A stretch of 38,893 bases of DNA from Gracilaria vermiculophylla (GCA_019155205.2 JAHNZQ020000016.1:1207963-1246855), one strand, 5' to 3'. Positions 1 to 10,916 are shown, counted from the stretch's first letter. Made by a program: numbers and translations. The notes: generated from the letters alone by a model not told the origin.

Positions 1-127
1 GGATACTGTAGCGCACGCAGGCAATATTATGCACCACGTGGCCCAGCTAATAAATTACGAACCCTCCTTAGGAATATTATGCCTTAAGGCCAAACCACCA
101 TAATTCCGTAGGAGCCACTGTACTACA
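1..127 (+). mobile_element. 3' end of a family 1 LTR (LTR E), cut by the window edge
   Basis: This stretch matches the last quarter of the family 1 LTRs at 4114-4666, 9110-9663 and (reversed) 12984-13539. It starts at the GGATACTGTAGCGCACGC block and ends at the shared LTR terminus ACTGTACTACA. Directly after it comes sequence homologous to the middle of the antisense frame of the right copy, with no leader between. The LTR is therefore probably a solo insertion into that frame, or the edge of a deletion. Its 5' part and its target duplication lie outside the window. Confidence 0.85.
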
Positions 128-690
128 GACGGAGGTTGCCGCTTCGGGTGCACCCGCGGGCGGGTTATCCTCTGAGGCTCTGGGTGCTGCCTTCCAGGAG
201 TTATTGCAATCGTGCCTGGTGACGGGCCGCCCTGCTCTGGCTTCTCATTCAGAGGCTCTGCACGAGGCTCGTACCTGGGTCCTAGAACTCCATAAGGCCC
301 GGGCGGACCGAGCCTCAATGGCAGCCATCGAGGAAAGCATGGCGGGGTTCTTGGAGAGCCAACCACTCACGGCGAAAGCTCGCTTGGAAGCGGAGTGTGT
401 GCTGCGATTCGATGACCTGTAGGGGAAAGAAACTCAGGCGATGGAAGTTGGTCCACGATAGTGGCGGAATAAAAGATCCTTGAGTTGGAGCAGAAGCTCC
501 GTGAACGATATTTCCAATACAACTGAAACGTGCCTGCGCGCTCAGCGACACGAATTGCCGCCGCGGGAGCATGCGAAAAACGGGCAGTGGCGTTCTGGAG
601 GCAAAAAGGAGAACTCCAGGTGGGGGATAGACAGTGGAGACAAAAAACAACTCCGGTTGGGGGCCCCTTCGCCCTTTCCTGACCGAAAAC
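128..690 (+). pseudogene. Remnant of the antisense reading frame of retroelement family 1 (left copy)
   Basis: The plus strand codes for a decayed protein homologous to the minus-strand frame at 11306-11830. Shared stretches include CLVTGR, EAR.WV.EL, RADRASMAAI.ES and LTAK.RLEAE. After a stop near 420 another frame resumes with LEQKLRERYFQYN and ends in a conserved GELQV..R.WRQKTTPV segment. The frame ends close to a run that is the reverse complement of the polypurine-like tract next to the pol end of the same element. It is thus transcribed towards pol, on the opposite strand. No known domain was recognised, and the charged helical look could suit a gag-like or coiled-coil product. Stops and frameshifts show that this copy is dead. 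Confidence 0.6.
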
Positions 691-693
691 GCC

Positions 694-885
694 TATGCAG
701 AGATGCGTTTCCGTTCTATATTGGCTGGGTATCTCCTGGTGAAGTTCTCCGGGATGTATCCCGGAGGTTCTTCCGTACAATCCTTTCAGGTGTACCCGTA
801 CCAACGGACGCGGTACATTATCTCTTCAGAATTTTGTTGGTGAGAGACGATATGGTTTATCGCATAGAAGATATCACCGAAAGGG
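694..885 (-). pseudogene. Chromodomain at the pol C-terminus (left copy)
   Basis: The minus strand reads a domain with the chromodomain pattern: I.HIVSH, then YRVRWYGYT, then EEPPGYIPENF. The aromatic residues and the RWYGY core are those of the methyl-lysine cage region of chromodomains, which in chromoviruses direct integration to heterochromatin. One in-frame stop follows WYGYT. The stop codon at the 694 end matches the end of the same domain in the right copy. Confidence 0.7.
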
Positions 886-966
886 GACATGATTGCGTCT
901 GGAGCTTCCATCAATGGTTCACCGAAATCAGTGATGAGATTTCCAGTATCCAGTGGGATCGTTGCT

Positions 967-1092
967 CCTGAGGTGGGCGGATGAGGAAGTTCCGTGCGTG
1001 GTCCCTGAGATGATTGGATGATGAAGTTTCATGCGTGATCCCTGAGGTGTTCGGATGATAAAGTTCCGTACGTGGTCCCTGAGGTGGGGTGG
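967..1092. repeat. Tandem repeat, 37-bp unit, about 3.4 copies
   Basis: Units begin CCTGAG at 967, 1004, 1041 and 1078 (the last is partial). Each carries CGGATGA..AAGTTCCGT.CGTGGTC with a few substitutions. The array sits between the integrase end and the chromodomain of the left pol copy. The right copy shows a single unit of this sequence (around 10970-11000, reversed), so the array expanded in the left copy. Confidence 0.85.
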
Positions 1093-1342
1093 CGGGCATT
1101 CCTGAAGGGCTGGGCGTCGAAACTTTCGTCACCCTATCACGGGAGACAACGTCTCGGAGCCAGTTAACGTCAATGGAGACAGTCTCCTCATAGGCGTCCA
1201 GGACGTTTTAAGGCCCTGAGGTGCTTGGTGCTAACTAGCGCGTGACGTTCGGCGGTTCATCGGATGTCTCTCCAGGTTTGTCGAGGAAAACCTCGTCGCC
1301 TTCATTCTGGTGAGGGCCTTCCTTCACCTTCCGTACGAAGTC

Positions 1343-2336
1343 CTACAATTTCCTCTTCGAGACGTTGAGTCTCTCCTTTGCCAGGAAGAGTGCGTCCTCA
1401 TACCGCCTCAAGATGGAGCGTTTTGCTTGCGCCCCTGTTGGTACCTGTGGGCCATCCGCCGGATGCGCCATGCCGCGCGCCGCAATGACGACGCTAGGCG
1501 GGATGCGCGACAGCACCAGATTGAAAGGAATGGTCCCCGTGGAGCGGTGCATCTGCAGGTAGTATGCAGACGTGAGCGGGCCCACATATGCGTTCCAAGC
1601 CTTCTGATGGTGCGCGATGTAGCGCTTTAGCCTTGAGGCGATGGTCTTGTTCAATCTCTCCGCTTGTCCGTTGGTCTGAGGGTGATCGGCAGTCGTAAAC
1701 AATTGTTTCATCCCCACCATTCCGGAGATGGCGCTGAAGAGCTTCGCCGCGAACTGGGGCCCGTTGCCGGTAAAAAGATACAGCGGTATCCCATACGGTT
1801 AAACCCAGTGCTCCAGAATGATGTCGGCAATTACTGCTGCAGTGGTGCTCCGGAGAGGAATGGCGCGCGTGATGTCCGAGAAACGATCAGTGATCACGAG
1901 GATAAATCGGTACCCTCGCTTCGTCTTGGGGAGAGGGCCCAAAATGTCTATCGCAACGAATTACAAAGGTCCTGAAGGTGGGAACTGAGTAAGCGGCATC
2001 CGGTGTCTACGGATATTGCCCCTAGCGGCGGCGCACGAAAAGCAATCTGCCACCGTTTCGAAGGCGGCATTAGCCATATTAGGCAAATATAACTCCCTCC
2101 TCATGGTAGAATACATACGCGATCCACCGGGGTGCCCGGAGAGGCCAGAATAGTGCGAGAGATACAGCATCTTGCCGTAGTTTTGTTGGGACCACCTTTT
2201 GGAGCGCACCATCCAAGGGAGCGCTGCATACAAGTACGCCGTCCCAATCGATATCAAATGACGATGTTAAACTCCCGACAGTGATGAGGCACTCCTTGTA
2301 GTGCGCATTTGTACTATGCTGCTTCAAGAACTCCAC
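1343..2336 (-). pseudogene. Integrase of the left family 1 copy, broken
   Basis: From 2336 leftwards the minus strand encodes the N-terminal zinc-binding part (ADCFSCAAARGNIRRHR) and then the core. The core includes the HPQTNGQAERLNKTI motif, in which the glutamate is the last residue of the DDE triad. The frame shifts several times (pieces 2336-2079, 2257-1961 and 1720-1343). The piece near 2380-2310 (EVMALA..E..VFPITIVEFLK) is uninterrupted here, whereas the right copy carries a solo LTR at the matching site. Confidence 0.85.
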
Positions 2337-2469
2337 TATGGTGATGGGGAAAACTTCTCTTTCCTCCTAAGCAAGTGCCATGACCTCTGGGAGCCCACTG
2401 TACTTGCCTCCAGGTTCACAGCATTCCAAGCAATTTTCGTCGGATTTTTCTTTCCCGTCGAGGTCCTCG

Positions 2470-3130
2470 ATGACCAGACACGGAATTGAGTCCCCCAAAG
2501 GTGTTCTGTCTTCTCTCTAGGAGGAGATTCGTGAGGAAAAAATCGTCCGCCGCCTGGTGTTTTATGCCAGGATGGTGTACGATGTCCAACTCAAATTACA
2601 GGAGGCGTAGCCTCCACTTTTCCAGGCGGCCGGAAGCATCCGTCAAAGAAGGTATCCACTTTGATGGTGCGTGGTCCGTCCTCAAGGTGAAACACGCCTC
2701 TTCCGGGTATGGGCGTAAAAGCAACACCGCCCAGACGATGGCGACACTTTCGCGCTCCGAGATGGAATAGTTCCGTTCCGTAGGTGAAAGGCTGCGACTT
2801 CAGAACCCGATATATTGAATTTCGCCTTCAGGTTGCTCCTGTAGGAGGGCACATCCGACCTGATATTTACAGGCGTCTGTGTTCAGCACCATTCGGCCGT
2901 GCCGCTTGGTAAGTACCAAGATCTGTGGCTCTATAGTCTTCTCTACAGGGTGTTAAAGGCTTCAAACTCGTCGTCCGTCTGGAAAGCCAATTGCCTCGGC
3001 TTGTCCTTCTTCAAGAGGCGATTTAACGACGCCACAGTACAGGAGAAGTTCGGGACAAACCTCCGAAAGACATTAGACAACCCCAGGAAGGAGCGGAGCT
3101 CCGTCTGGTTTGTGGAAGGGTGAGCTTCCT
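2470..3130 (-). pseudogene. RNase H of the left family 1 copy, broken
   Basis: Minus-strand fragments show the Ty3/gypsy RNase H pattern: NTDACKYQVGCALLQEQPEG, then SLSPTERNYS, then LRTDH and a terminal KHQAAD. They align with the right copy at 8472-8960. Stops and shifts interrupt the frame, so no protein is made. Confidence 0.8.
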
Positions 3131-3158
3131 TGATGGCGTCCTGAGTTTTTGTGGAATC

Positions 3159-3840
3159 CTATAGGCGGCCCTGGAGCACACCTTGTCCCAGATAATCCAC
3201 CGAAGACTTGAAAAAGAAACATTTCTCCAGCTTCAAGATGAGTCCAGCATCCGTCAGGAGTTGAAGCACATGCTTCACATGCAAAAAGTGCTCCTCCACG
3301 CTGCGGTAGTATATGATGAAATCGTCAATATACACCAAGGCGTACTGCCACTTCACCTTCGACATGATTCGCCCACCGCGCGTTGGAACGTAGCGGGTGC
3401 ATTTTTCAATCCAAATGGCATCCTTAGGAATCTGAAAATTCCATAGTGCAAGATTAACGTTGTCTTATCCTTATCGGATTCATCCATCTCAATTTGCCAG
3501 TAGCCGCTGTTGGGCTCCAGCGTAAGGAAAACGGACGCATCATCCAAAGAGTCAATACATTCATCCATTCGAGGTATCGGATACGAATCGCGTACCGTCA
3601 CCTCGTTTAGGCGTCTATAGTCAATGCAGAACTTCAAGGAGCTATCTTTCTTCTTCACAAACACCACCGGTGACCCTATTTGGAATTTGACGGATCGATA
3701 ACGCCCTTCTCCAGCAACCGGTAGACCTCATTGCGTTCGAAATCTCGCGCATGGGGTCCGGCCCTCCTCGGGAGTTGGTGTACCTGTTCGATAAGATGTG
3801 AGCTGGATCCTGTGCTTGGTCAGCCTAAACTGACGCAGGC
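3159..3840 (-). pseudogene. Reverse transcriptase of the left family 1 copy, broken
   Basis: Two overlapping minus-strand frames (3667-3353 and 3365-3159) carry the RT signature blocks: FVKKKDSSLKFCIDYRRLN, then IPRMDECIDSL, then FLRMPFGLKNAPATFQ, and the catalytic ALVYIDDFIIY. The YIDD box is intact, but a frameshift separates it from the upstream half. Confidence 0.9.
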
Positions 3841-4113
3841 GACCAGACTACATGTCCTCAAAGGCGGATAACATCTTCATTATCCTATGGCGATACTCTT
3901 CGAAATCTTCGCCAATTTGAAGCTTCTTCTGCCAGATGGCAGGACTCTCCTCCTCTACAGTCGTTGATGTCGCTTCAGCCTTAATGGTGGTGATTAAATT
4001 GCGTTCCATAAGGTCTACCGCTCGAGGAAGATGAGCCAGTCCTACAGGGGTGGGTAATGCCGATCCAAACACAGCTTCTTTCCGGAGCCGTACCTGCAAC
4101 TTCTTCATGTTGG

Positions 4114-4666
4114 TGTGGTACTGTCATCCCTCCTCTCGAGGTAGTAAAGCACAACGTCCGTTGGGAGTTTTGTTGACTCCAAAGGCACGTGTTTCTAAAG
4201 GTGGTCTCCGGTATCCGCTGTCGCGAGCCGGTGGGATTCTGAAAGGGGATCGGAAAACACCAAGCGGAGGGGGAAGTTCACTGGGCGGACAATGCTCCTA
4301 CGGGCGCTGCTATGATGCGCCCTGGGGATCGGCGGCTTAGAAACCTGAGTTGATCGACGAGAGACTCCAACCGAAAAACTAGATAGAGACTCAAGGGTGC
4401 TTGTCTTTTCTTCCCCAGAGGTGGAGCTCAACCGGCAGAATAAGTATCAAGCCCGGAGCCCGCCTTGGCAGGTCTCACTACTGTACTAATTACCTGCGTA
4501 AATCAACGAAAATAAGTAATAAGTCTACCGTCTCTTAATGATACTGTAGTGCACGTGGGCGGAATTCTGCCCCACGTGGTCCAGCTAATAAAATATGAGC
4601 CCTCCTTAAAAATATTATACCATAAGGCCACACCACCGTTTTTCCCTTAGGAGCCACTGTACTACA
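4114..4666 (+). mobile_element. Family 1 LTR, plus orientation (LTR A)
   Basis: This LTR of 553 bp has TG..CA ends (TGTGGTACTG .. ACTGTACTACA). Its termini form an imperfect inverted repeat. It is followed immediately by the leader sequence TACCACCTTTCCTGAATTGC, which also follows LTR C in the opposite orientation. This marks it as the 5' LTR of the right copy rather than a solo LTR. The sequence to its left is the truncated pol of the left copy. Confidence 0.9.
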
Positions 4667-6405
4667 TACCACCTTTCCTGAATTGCACCACGTCCTCGAG
4701 ATGCATCTTTCTATTCTTTGATCTTCGGGGTGGCTCCTAGCGGTGTTGAGGCCAGCGCTGCCTCCGGCGATTTGCATATTCTCTCCTTTAGGCGTTCCTC
4801 CCTTTCTCCATACTCCTGCGCGTCGTATTGCCGCGGGTTCGCGTTTCATCCCTTGCGGCGTTCGTGGGCCCTGCTCCTCCTTAATCCGGCTGCATCTCCT
4901 CGTTCTTGGTGTCCCCCGTTGGTGCTGCCACGTCAATCGGCGGTGCGAGTTTCCGCGACTTCCGGCGTGCCATGCGCGGTGAAAGCGCGCAACTTCCGTG
5001 GACGGAGCGTGGGTCAGTCGCGAGGGGATACTGACCCCCTGGAGGCACTTGCCACTCCGTTTCCTTCCAGGCTTCTTCTCTTGGACACACCCGCTTCCTC
5101 GCGTCCGCTCATTCAATCTCTGTGAACGTGCCAAACTGATAATTTTCTCGTTCGCACCCCCGTCGTCCTCCGTTGAATATAAACGCGTGTCTCGCTATGG
5201 TGCTCCATACCTCGCCTGATTCCGGTCGCCCGGCTTCTCCTCGAATTCCACGATGGCGGCTTGACGCGGCTCCCTCCTCGGTGGTGCATATAGCTACGAA
5301 TTGTTCCCCAAGTGGTATCAAATCTCTCTCTTCAGGTGCTACCACGCGTTTGGTCGCCATCCCCCCGGCTTCGTACACCTTCAGCATGTCCTCTCCGAAT
5401 CCGGCGCCTACGTCTTCTTGGAATCCTGAGGTGTATCACATCTCGACCGGTGCACCGTTCCGTCCAGGACAGCACTTCGATCATTGCGCCACGCGGGTAT
5501 ATGTCCCGTTCCACGACAGGGGCGTGAGTCTCCCGTGTCCCGTGGAGGATTACATTCACCACTTTCGCCCATACCTTGCGGCGATGCGATTCCGCGCCGA
5601 TCCGGAGGTTGCGTGGAACGACCAGAAACCTAACCGTGTGGATGCCTATCACGCTCACGTGCTCCACACTCCGGTGCACGGTGACAACGCTCCAACCACG
5701 GTGGGACACTGCGATACTCCGTACCTGAGGTGCGCTGAGGAACGAGTTGTCCAGGCGCGACTCCAGGTACTGCTTCGCAAGGAGAGCTCACATCAGAGAG
5801 AGGTGCGAACCGGAAGCATTGCCGATGGGCGCTCTGCCCTCGCGTTGTTGCCTTTCGATCCAGCATAAGATCGCCTCTACTGGCTCAATCGAAATCGATG
5901 GGGGACTCACCTTGCAGACGAGACTCGAGTACGCACCACTTTCGGGTACTTCCATGGTTTGCAAAACACGGAATTCCATGATATGCCGCCCTCCGGGCAA
6001 CGTCCAAAGTACTACCTCAAGTTGAACGACTCCTGGAGGATCCACTGGGTTTCCCCGCACCTCTGCGTGGCGATGCCCATGACCTTTGCGTATCATACCT
6101 CCGAGGTCCCGGATCCCCATGACTCCCTGGGGCGATTCGTCATGCTGGTCGCCTTGACAGAGTTTGCGGTCGGCACCCTGATGGCGTACCTCCAAGTGGC
6201 GGACGAAGGCGTGACTTCCTATACCCGATGCCCCGACGGCCGCCTCAACTGGGACTGGTCGTATCAGCCGACCGCCGGGCGATTGCTCCCCTTGTCGGCG
6301 TCCATCGTACGGGTCCTGCGCTCACCCTGCAAACCCTCAGAGCCACGCGGAGCCTCTACGCGTGGCTCTGAGGGTTTTCCTGGTTGGAGAAGGGCTGAGT
6401 TGTAG
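4667..6405 (+). pseudogene. Leader and gag-like region of the right family 1 copy
   Basis: The first part, to about 5507, is repeated in inverted orientation at 12164-12983. Beyond that the plus strand holds unique gag-like coding: pieces at 5173-5868 and about 5870-6405 with a frame change near the TAA at 5866. No zinc knuckle was found. The assignment as gag rests on position, between the LTR leader and the protease, and on the lack of any other candidate. Conserved text shared with the inverted arm includes FRPGQHFDHCATRVYVP. The last piece ends at a TAG at 6403-6405, just after a perfect 19-bp hairpin. Frame breaks make it a pseudogene. Confidence 0.6.
6331..6377. repeat. Perfect 19-bp inverted repeat with 9-nt loop, next to the gag stop
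   Basis: The arm AAACCCTCAGAGCCACGCG (6331-6349) is matched base for base by its reverse complement at 6359-6377, around a 9-nt loop. It lies about 25 nt before the gag-like stop codon and upstream of the protease. In RNA it would form a very stable stem. Confidence 0.9.
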
Positions 6406-7240
6406 TCACGGACGGTGTCTGTGGTTCTGCTTCGCGATGCGACGTGTCCCTCTGGAGTGCAACCGGCTTGGATGCCCACACCTGCATTGCGGGTGCAAGT
6501 GAAAGTGAGACAGGCTGCACCCCGAGTGGAGCGCGGTAACCGTAGTTTCCTTGAGGGGAGCGGATGTCACGATACGCGGTTCGATAACTCCGTGGCTCCT
6601 TACCATCGATCCCCAGCTCCACGGAGGTCACCTTTAGGAAAGGGGGAGAAACCGTCTGCTCCGTCAATGCAGAATCAGCGGGCCCCCCAAACCCGTTGGA
6701 CCCATTCGACACCTTTGAGGATTCTGTTTTCATGCTTCGCCGTGCGAATTACAAGGTATTCGCCTCTACAGGATGTTCCCCGCTCACCTCCACCACGGTG
6801 CGCGCTATCCTCGATACCGGAGCTGGCCCCCATCTGGTGCTCGCCGACGTGCTTCTGCGGTCTGCTCTTGGCTCCTTGGGGACTGACAAGCTCCCTACGG
6901 TGCGCAATGCGTCGCGTCGAGCATTGACCATTTTCGGCGCAACCCCCCTGTACCTCCGGCTGAGCTCCCTACAGGTGAAAGTGTGGTTCCTTTTGGCGAC
7001 CAACTTGGCCGCAAAATGCATATCGGGCACTTTTTTTTGTAGATCGGTATGTACGTGCAATCTACCCACGCCTGCGGAAGGTGACGTTTCACAACGCCGC
7101 CCCTGTAGGTATCGTGTCCGAATCTCCAGTACCGGACGCCAACGCGCGTCACGTGGGTAATCTTCCAAAGAAGACGCAGTCGAATAAGCTCCGAGTGGTG
7201 AAGAGCATCGAAGTACCCGCGAGGAGTTAGGCCGAAGTTT
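6406..7240 (+). pseudogene. Retroviral-type aspartic protease region of the right family 1 copy
   Basis: The frame at 6696-7160 contains VRAILDTGAGPHLVLADVLL, with the active-site triad D-T-G at 6813-6821 and the usual hydrophobic flap neighbours. A protease between gag and RT is the standard Ty3/gypsy order, and it matures the polyprotein. The frame closes at 7160, and a different frame (7243-7668) runs into the pre-RT linker, so at least one frameshift separates the protease from RT. Confidence 0.8.
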
Positions 7241-7242
7241 GG

Positions 7243-8325
7243 GTGCAGATCTCTGCATCTGGCCTTTCATGCCTACAGGGGAGTCCACACCTGACGACGA
7301 AGCATCACTCCATGGTGGCGAACGGTGTTAAGGAAATAATACCGAACATTACTTTTAGGGTTGTACTCGCCAACCTCAAGAAGTCGCCGTTACGGCTCCA
7401 GAAAGGAAGTGTCGTCGGACTGGCCCTTCCCGCCCCTGCAAGACGGGCTCATCTTTCTCGGTCGAAGGACCTTGCGGACCACGATGCAATTGCTACCATG
7501 GAGGCAGAAGCGACTTCACCGGCTCCAGAGGAAGAGAATCCTGCCATCTGGCAGGAGAAGCTCCGAATTGGCGATGATTTCGAAGGGTATCGCAATAGGA
7601 TAGTGAAGATGCTATCCGCTTTCGAGGACATGTGGTCTGGTCGCCTGTGTCAGGTCAGTCTGTCCTAGCACAGGATCCAGCTCACCCCTGATGCGAAACC
7701 GGTACATCAACTCCCGAGGAGGGCCGGACCCCATGCCCGCGATTTCGAACGCGATGAGGTCTACCGGTTGCTGGAAAAGGGCGTTATCGAGCTTTCAAAT
7801 TCTGAATGGGCCTCCCTTGTGATGTTTTTCAAGAAGAAAGATGGCACCTTAAGTTTCTGTGTTGACTACAGACGCCTCAACGAGGTGACGGTACGCGATT
7901 CGTGCCCGATACCCCGTATGGATGAATATATCGACTCCTTAAGTGATGTGTCTGTTTTTTGCGCGCTGGATGCCAACAGCGGCTACTGGCAGATTGAGAT
8001 GGGCGACTCCGATAAGGATAAGACAACGTTCACCTCGCACTATGGGATCATCAGATTCCTAAGGATGCCATTTGGATTGATGAATGCACCCGCTACGTTC
8101 CAAAAAGCGGTGGACATTATCCTGTCAAAGGTGAAGTGGCAGTACGCCTTGGTGTATATCGATGATGTCATCACATACTCCCGCAGCATGGAGGAGCACT
8201 TCATTCATGTGAAGCACGTGCTCCAACTCCTTAAGGATGCTGGACTCACCTTGAAGCTGGAGATATGTTTCTTTTTCAAGTCTTTGGTAGATTACCTGCG
8301 GCACGTTGTGCTCCGGGGCCACTAA
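7243..8325 (+). pseudogene. Pre-RT linker and reverse transcriptase of the right family 1 copy
   Basis: The linker frame (7243-7668) ends in a TAG. The RT frame (7768-8325) reads VDYRRLNEVTVRDSCPIPRM, then LRMPFGLMNAPATFQKAVD and ALVYIDDVITYS. The catalytic YIDD (8155-8166) is intact, and a stop at 8323-8325 follows the thumb region. All blocks match the left copy. This copy is better preserved than the left one but is still not translatable as one polyprotein. Confidence 0.92.
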
Positions 8326-8471
8326 CAGGTTTCCAGGAAACCTCACGACGCCGTCAAGGAAGCTCAACCTCCCTCAAATCAAACGGAGCTCCGCTCCTTC
8401 CTTGGGTTGTGTAACGTCTTCTGGAGGTTTGTACCGAATTTCTCCCGTATAGCGGCGCCATAAATCGCCTC

Positions 8472-9109
8472 ATGGGGAAGTACAAGCCGACGCAATTGGC
8501 TATCTTGACGGAAGAGGAGTTTGAAGCCTTCGACACCCAGAAGAGGAGACGGTTAGAACAACCAATCTTGGTACTTCCAAAGCGGCACGGCCGAATGGTG
8601 CTGGACACTGACGCCTGTAAATACCTGGTTGGATGTGCCCTCCTACAGGAACAACCTGAAGGTGGACTTCAACCCATCGGATGTTGGAGTCGCAGCCTCA
8701 CACCCACGGAACGGAACTACTCCACCTCGGAGCTCGAAGGTGTTGCCATCGTATGGGCGGTTTTGCTTTTACGCTCGTACCTCGAAGGCGCGCGTTTCAC
8801 CTTGAGGACAGACCACACACCACTGAACTGGATACTGTCTTTGATGGATGCTTCTGGTCGCCTGGAAAGGTGGAGGCTACGCCTCTTGGAGTTCGAGTTT
8901 GATATCGTCCACTGTTCTGGCATTAAACACCAGGCAGCAGACGCGCTCTCGCGAATCTCCACCGAGGGAGAAGACAAAACACCTTTGGAGGACAACATCC
9001 CGTGTCGGGTCATCCAAGACGCCGACGGGAAAGAAGGATCCGATGGAGAGTGTTTGAAATGCTGTGAGCCTGGAGGCAGGTATAGTGGACTCCTCGAGGT
9101 GATGGCTCT
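8472..9109 (+). pseudogene. RNase H of the right family 1 copy, interrupted by a solo LTR
   Basis: The frame contains VLDTDACKYLVGCALLQEQ (first catalytic Asp), TSELEGVAIVWA (Glu), LRTDHTPLNWIL (Asp) and KHQAADALSRI (last Asp). This is the Ty3/gypsy RNase H that removes the RNA template. The frame is open through LEVMAL, where LTR B splits it. The continuation of the same protein (VEENKEVPSITAAEF) appears right after the LTR and its target duplication. Confidence 0.9.
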
Positions 9110-9663
9110 GGTGGTACTGTCAGCCCTCCTGTCGAGGTAGTAAAGCACAACGTCCGTTAGGAGTTTTTGGTGACTCCAAAGGCGCGTATTCCTAAAGGTG
9201 GTCTCCAGTATCCGCTGTCGCGAGCAGGAGGAATTCTGAAAGGGGATCCGCAAACACCAAGCGGAGGGGAAGGTTCACTGGGCGGACAATGCTCCTACAG
9301 ACGCTGCTATGATGCGACCTGGGGATCGGCGGCTTAGAAACCTGCGTAGATCGACAAGAGACTCCAACCGGAAAAGTAGAAGAAGACTCAAGGGTGCTTG
9401 TTTTTACTTCCCCAGAAGTGGAGCTCAACCGGCAGCTTGAATATCAAGCCGGGAGCCCGCCTCGGCAGGTCTCACTACTGTGCTGATTACCTGCATAAAA
9501 TATCTAAAATAAATAATAAATTCTACCGTACCTCAAGGATACTGTAGCGCACGCAGGCGAGATTATGCACCACGTGGCCCAGCCAATAAATTACGAACCC
9601 TGCTTAGGAATATTATACCATAAGGCCAAACCACCATATTTCCGTAGGAGCCACTGTACTCCA
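9110..9663 (+). mobile_element. Solo LTR of family 1 (LTR B) inserted into pol, TSD GCTCT
   Basis: This LTR of 554 bp, of the same family as LTR A, is flanked by identical 5-bp sequences GCTCT at 9105-9109 and 9664-9668. Removing the LTR and one GCTCT restores a continuous pol frame (EVMA-L-VEENKEV). The left copy has the matching uninterrupted sequence at about 2310-2380. A lone LTR with a TSD and no internal region is the product of LTR-LTR recombination after insertion. Confidence 0.95.
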
Positions 9664-10916
9664 GCTCTTGTTGAGGAGAACAAAGAAGTTCCCTCCATCA
9701 CCGCAGCGGAGTTTCTGAAGGAATAGAGTACGGTTGCGTACTGCAAGGAGTGCCTCGTCACGGTGGGGAGCTTGACATCGTCATTCGACGTCGACCGAGA
9801 CGGCGTGCTTGTACGGCGCACCGCCCTGGATGGAGCTCTCCAAAAAGTGGTCCCGACGAAGCCACGGAAGATGGTGCTGTATCTCTCGCACTATCCTTGC
9901 CTCGCCGGACACCCCGGTGCATCTCGGATGTATTTTACCATGCGGAGGGAGTTCTATTGGCGAAACATGGCTAATGACGCCTTCCAAACGGTGGCGGATT
10001 GCTATTCCTGCGCCGCCGCTAGGGGGAGTATACGGAAACACCGGACGCCGCTCACGCAGTTCCCACCTTCAATACCGTTGGAATTTGTGGCCATGGACAT
10101 ATTGGGTCCTCTTCCCAACATGGAGCGAGGGCACCGATTTATCCTCGTGATCACGGATCGTTTCTCGAAGATTACGTGTGCCATCCCCCTCCCGAGCACT
10201 ACTGCAGCGGTGATTGCCGACGTATTTCTGGAGCATTCGGTCTATCCCTACGGAATACCGTTGCACCTCCTTACGGACAATGGCCCCTAGTTCGCGGCGA
10301 AGCTCTTCCGCGCCGTCTCCGGAATGCTGAGGATGAAACAGTTGTTTACAGCTGCCTATCACGCCCAGACCAACGGACAGGCGGAAAGGATCAACAAGAC
10401 CATCACCTCGAGACTGTAGCACTACGTGGCGGACCACCAGAAGGATTGGGACGCATATGTGGGCACCCTCACGTATGCATACAACCTGCAGGTGCACCGC
10501 TCCACGGGGACCGCTCCTTTCAGTCTGGTGCTCTCGCGCATCCCGCCAAGGGCCGTCATTACGGCACGCGCCCGGCGCACCCAGCGGGTGGATCAGAGAC
10601 GCCAACAGCGGCGCAAGCCAAACGCTCCATCTAAAGGCGGTATGAGAACGCTCTCTCCCTCGCTAAGGAGAGACTCAACGCCTCGCAGAGGAGATACAAA
10701 CAGAACGTTGACCGGAGGGTGATGGAAGGCCCTCACCTGAAGGAAAGCGACGAGATTTTCCTCGATAAACCTGGGGAAACATCCGACGAGCCGCCAGACG
10801 TCACGCGCAAGTTAGCGCCGACCACCTCAGGTCCCTACAAAGTCCTGGCTACCTATAGGGATACTGTCGCCATTGAGGTGAACGGGGTCAGAGACGTCGT
10901 TTCTCGTGACAGGTAA
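9664..10916 (+). pseudogene. Integrase of the right family 1 copy
   Basis: The frame resumes after LTR B. It shows the zinc-binding H/C region (HYPCLAGHPGASRMYFTMRR, then VADCYSCAAARG) and the catalytic core: AMDILGPLP, TDNGP and NGQAERINKTI, which supply D, D and E. In-frame stops occur just after TDNGP (near 10288) and after TSRL (near 10417). A further frame (10719-10916) holds the GPY/F-type module (TTSGPYKVLATYRD) typical of chromoviral integrase tails. Catalytic residues are present, but the enzyme cannot be made intact. Confidence 0.92.

Larger units (their letters stand above)
694..4113 (-). mobile_element. Left copy of Ty3/gypsy chromovirus family 1: degenerate pol, 5' part missing
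   Basis: Reading right to left, the minus strand holds a pre-RT linker (4113-3841), reverse transcriptase, RNase H, integrase and a C-terminal chromodomain. It runs in the same order as, and is clearly homologous to, the right copy at about 7370-11278. The domain order RT-RNase H-integrase defines Ty3/gypsy, and the chromodomain places it among the chromoviruses. The copy stops abruptly at 4113, exactly where LTR A of the right copy begins. Its protease and gag are not found on the other side of the right copy, so a deletion or rearrangement accompanied the junction. Confidence 0.9.
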
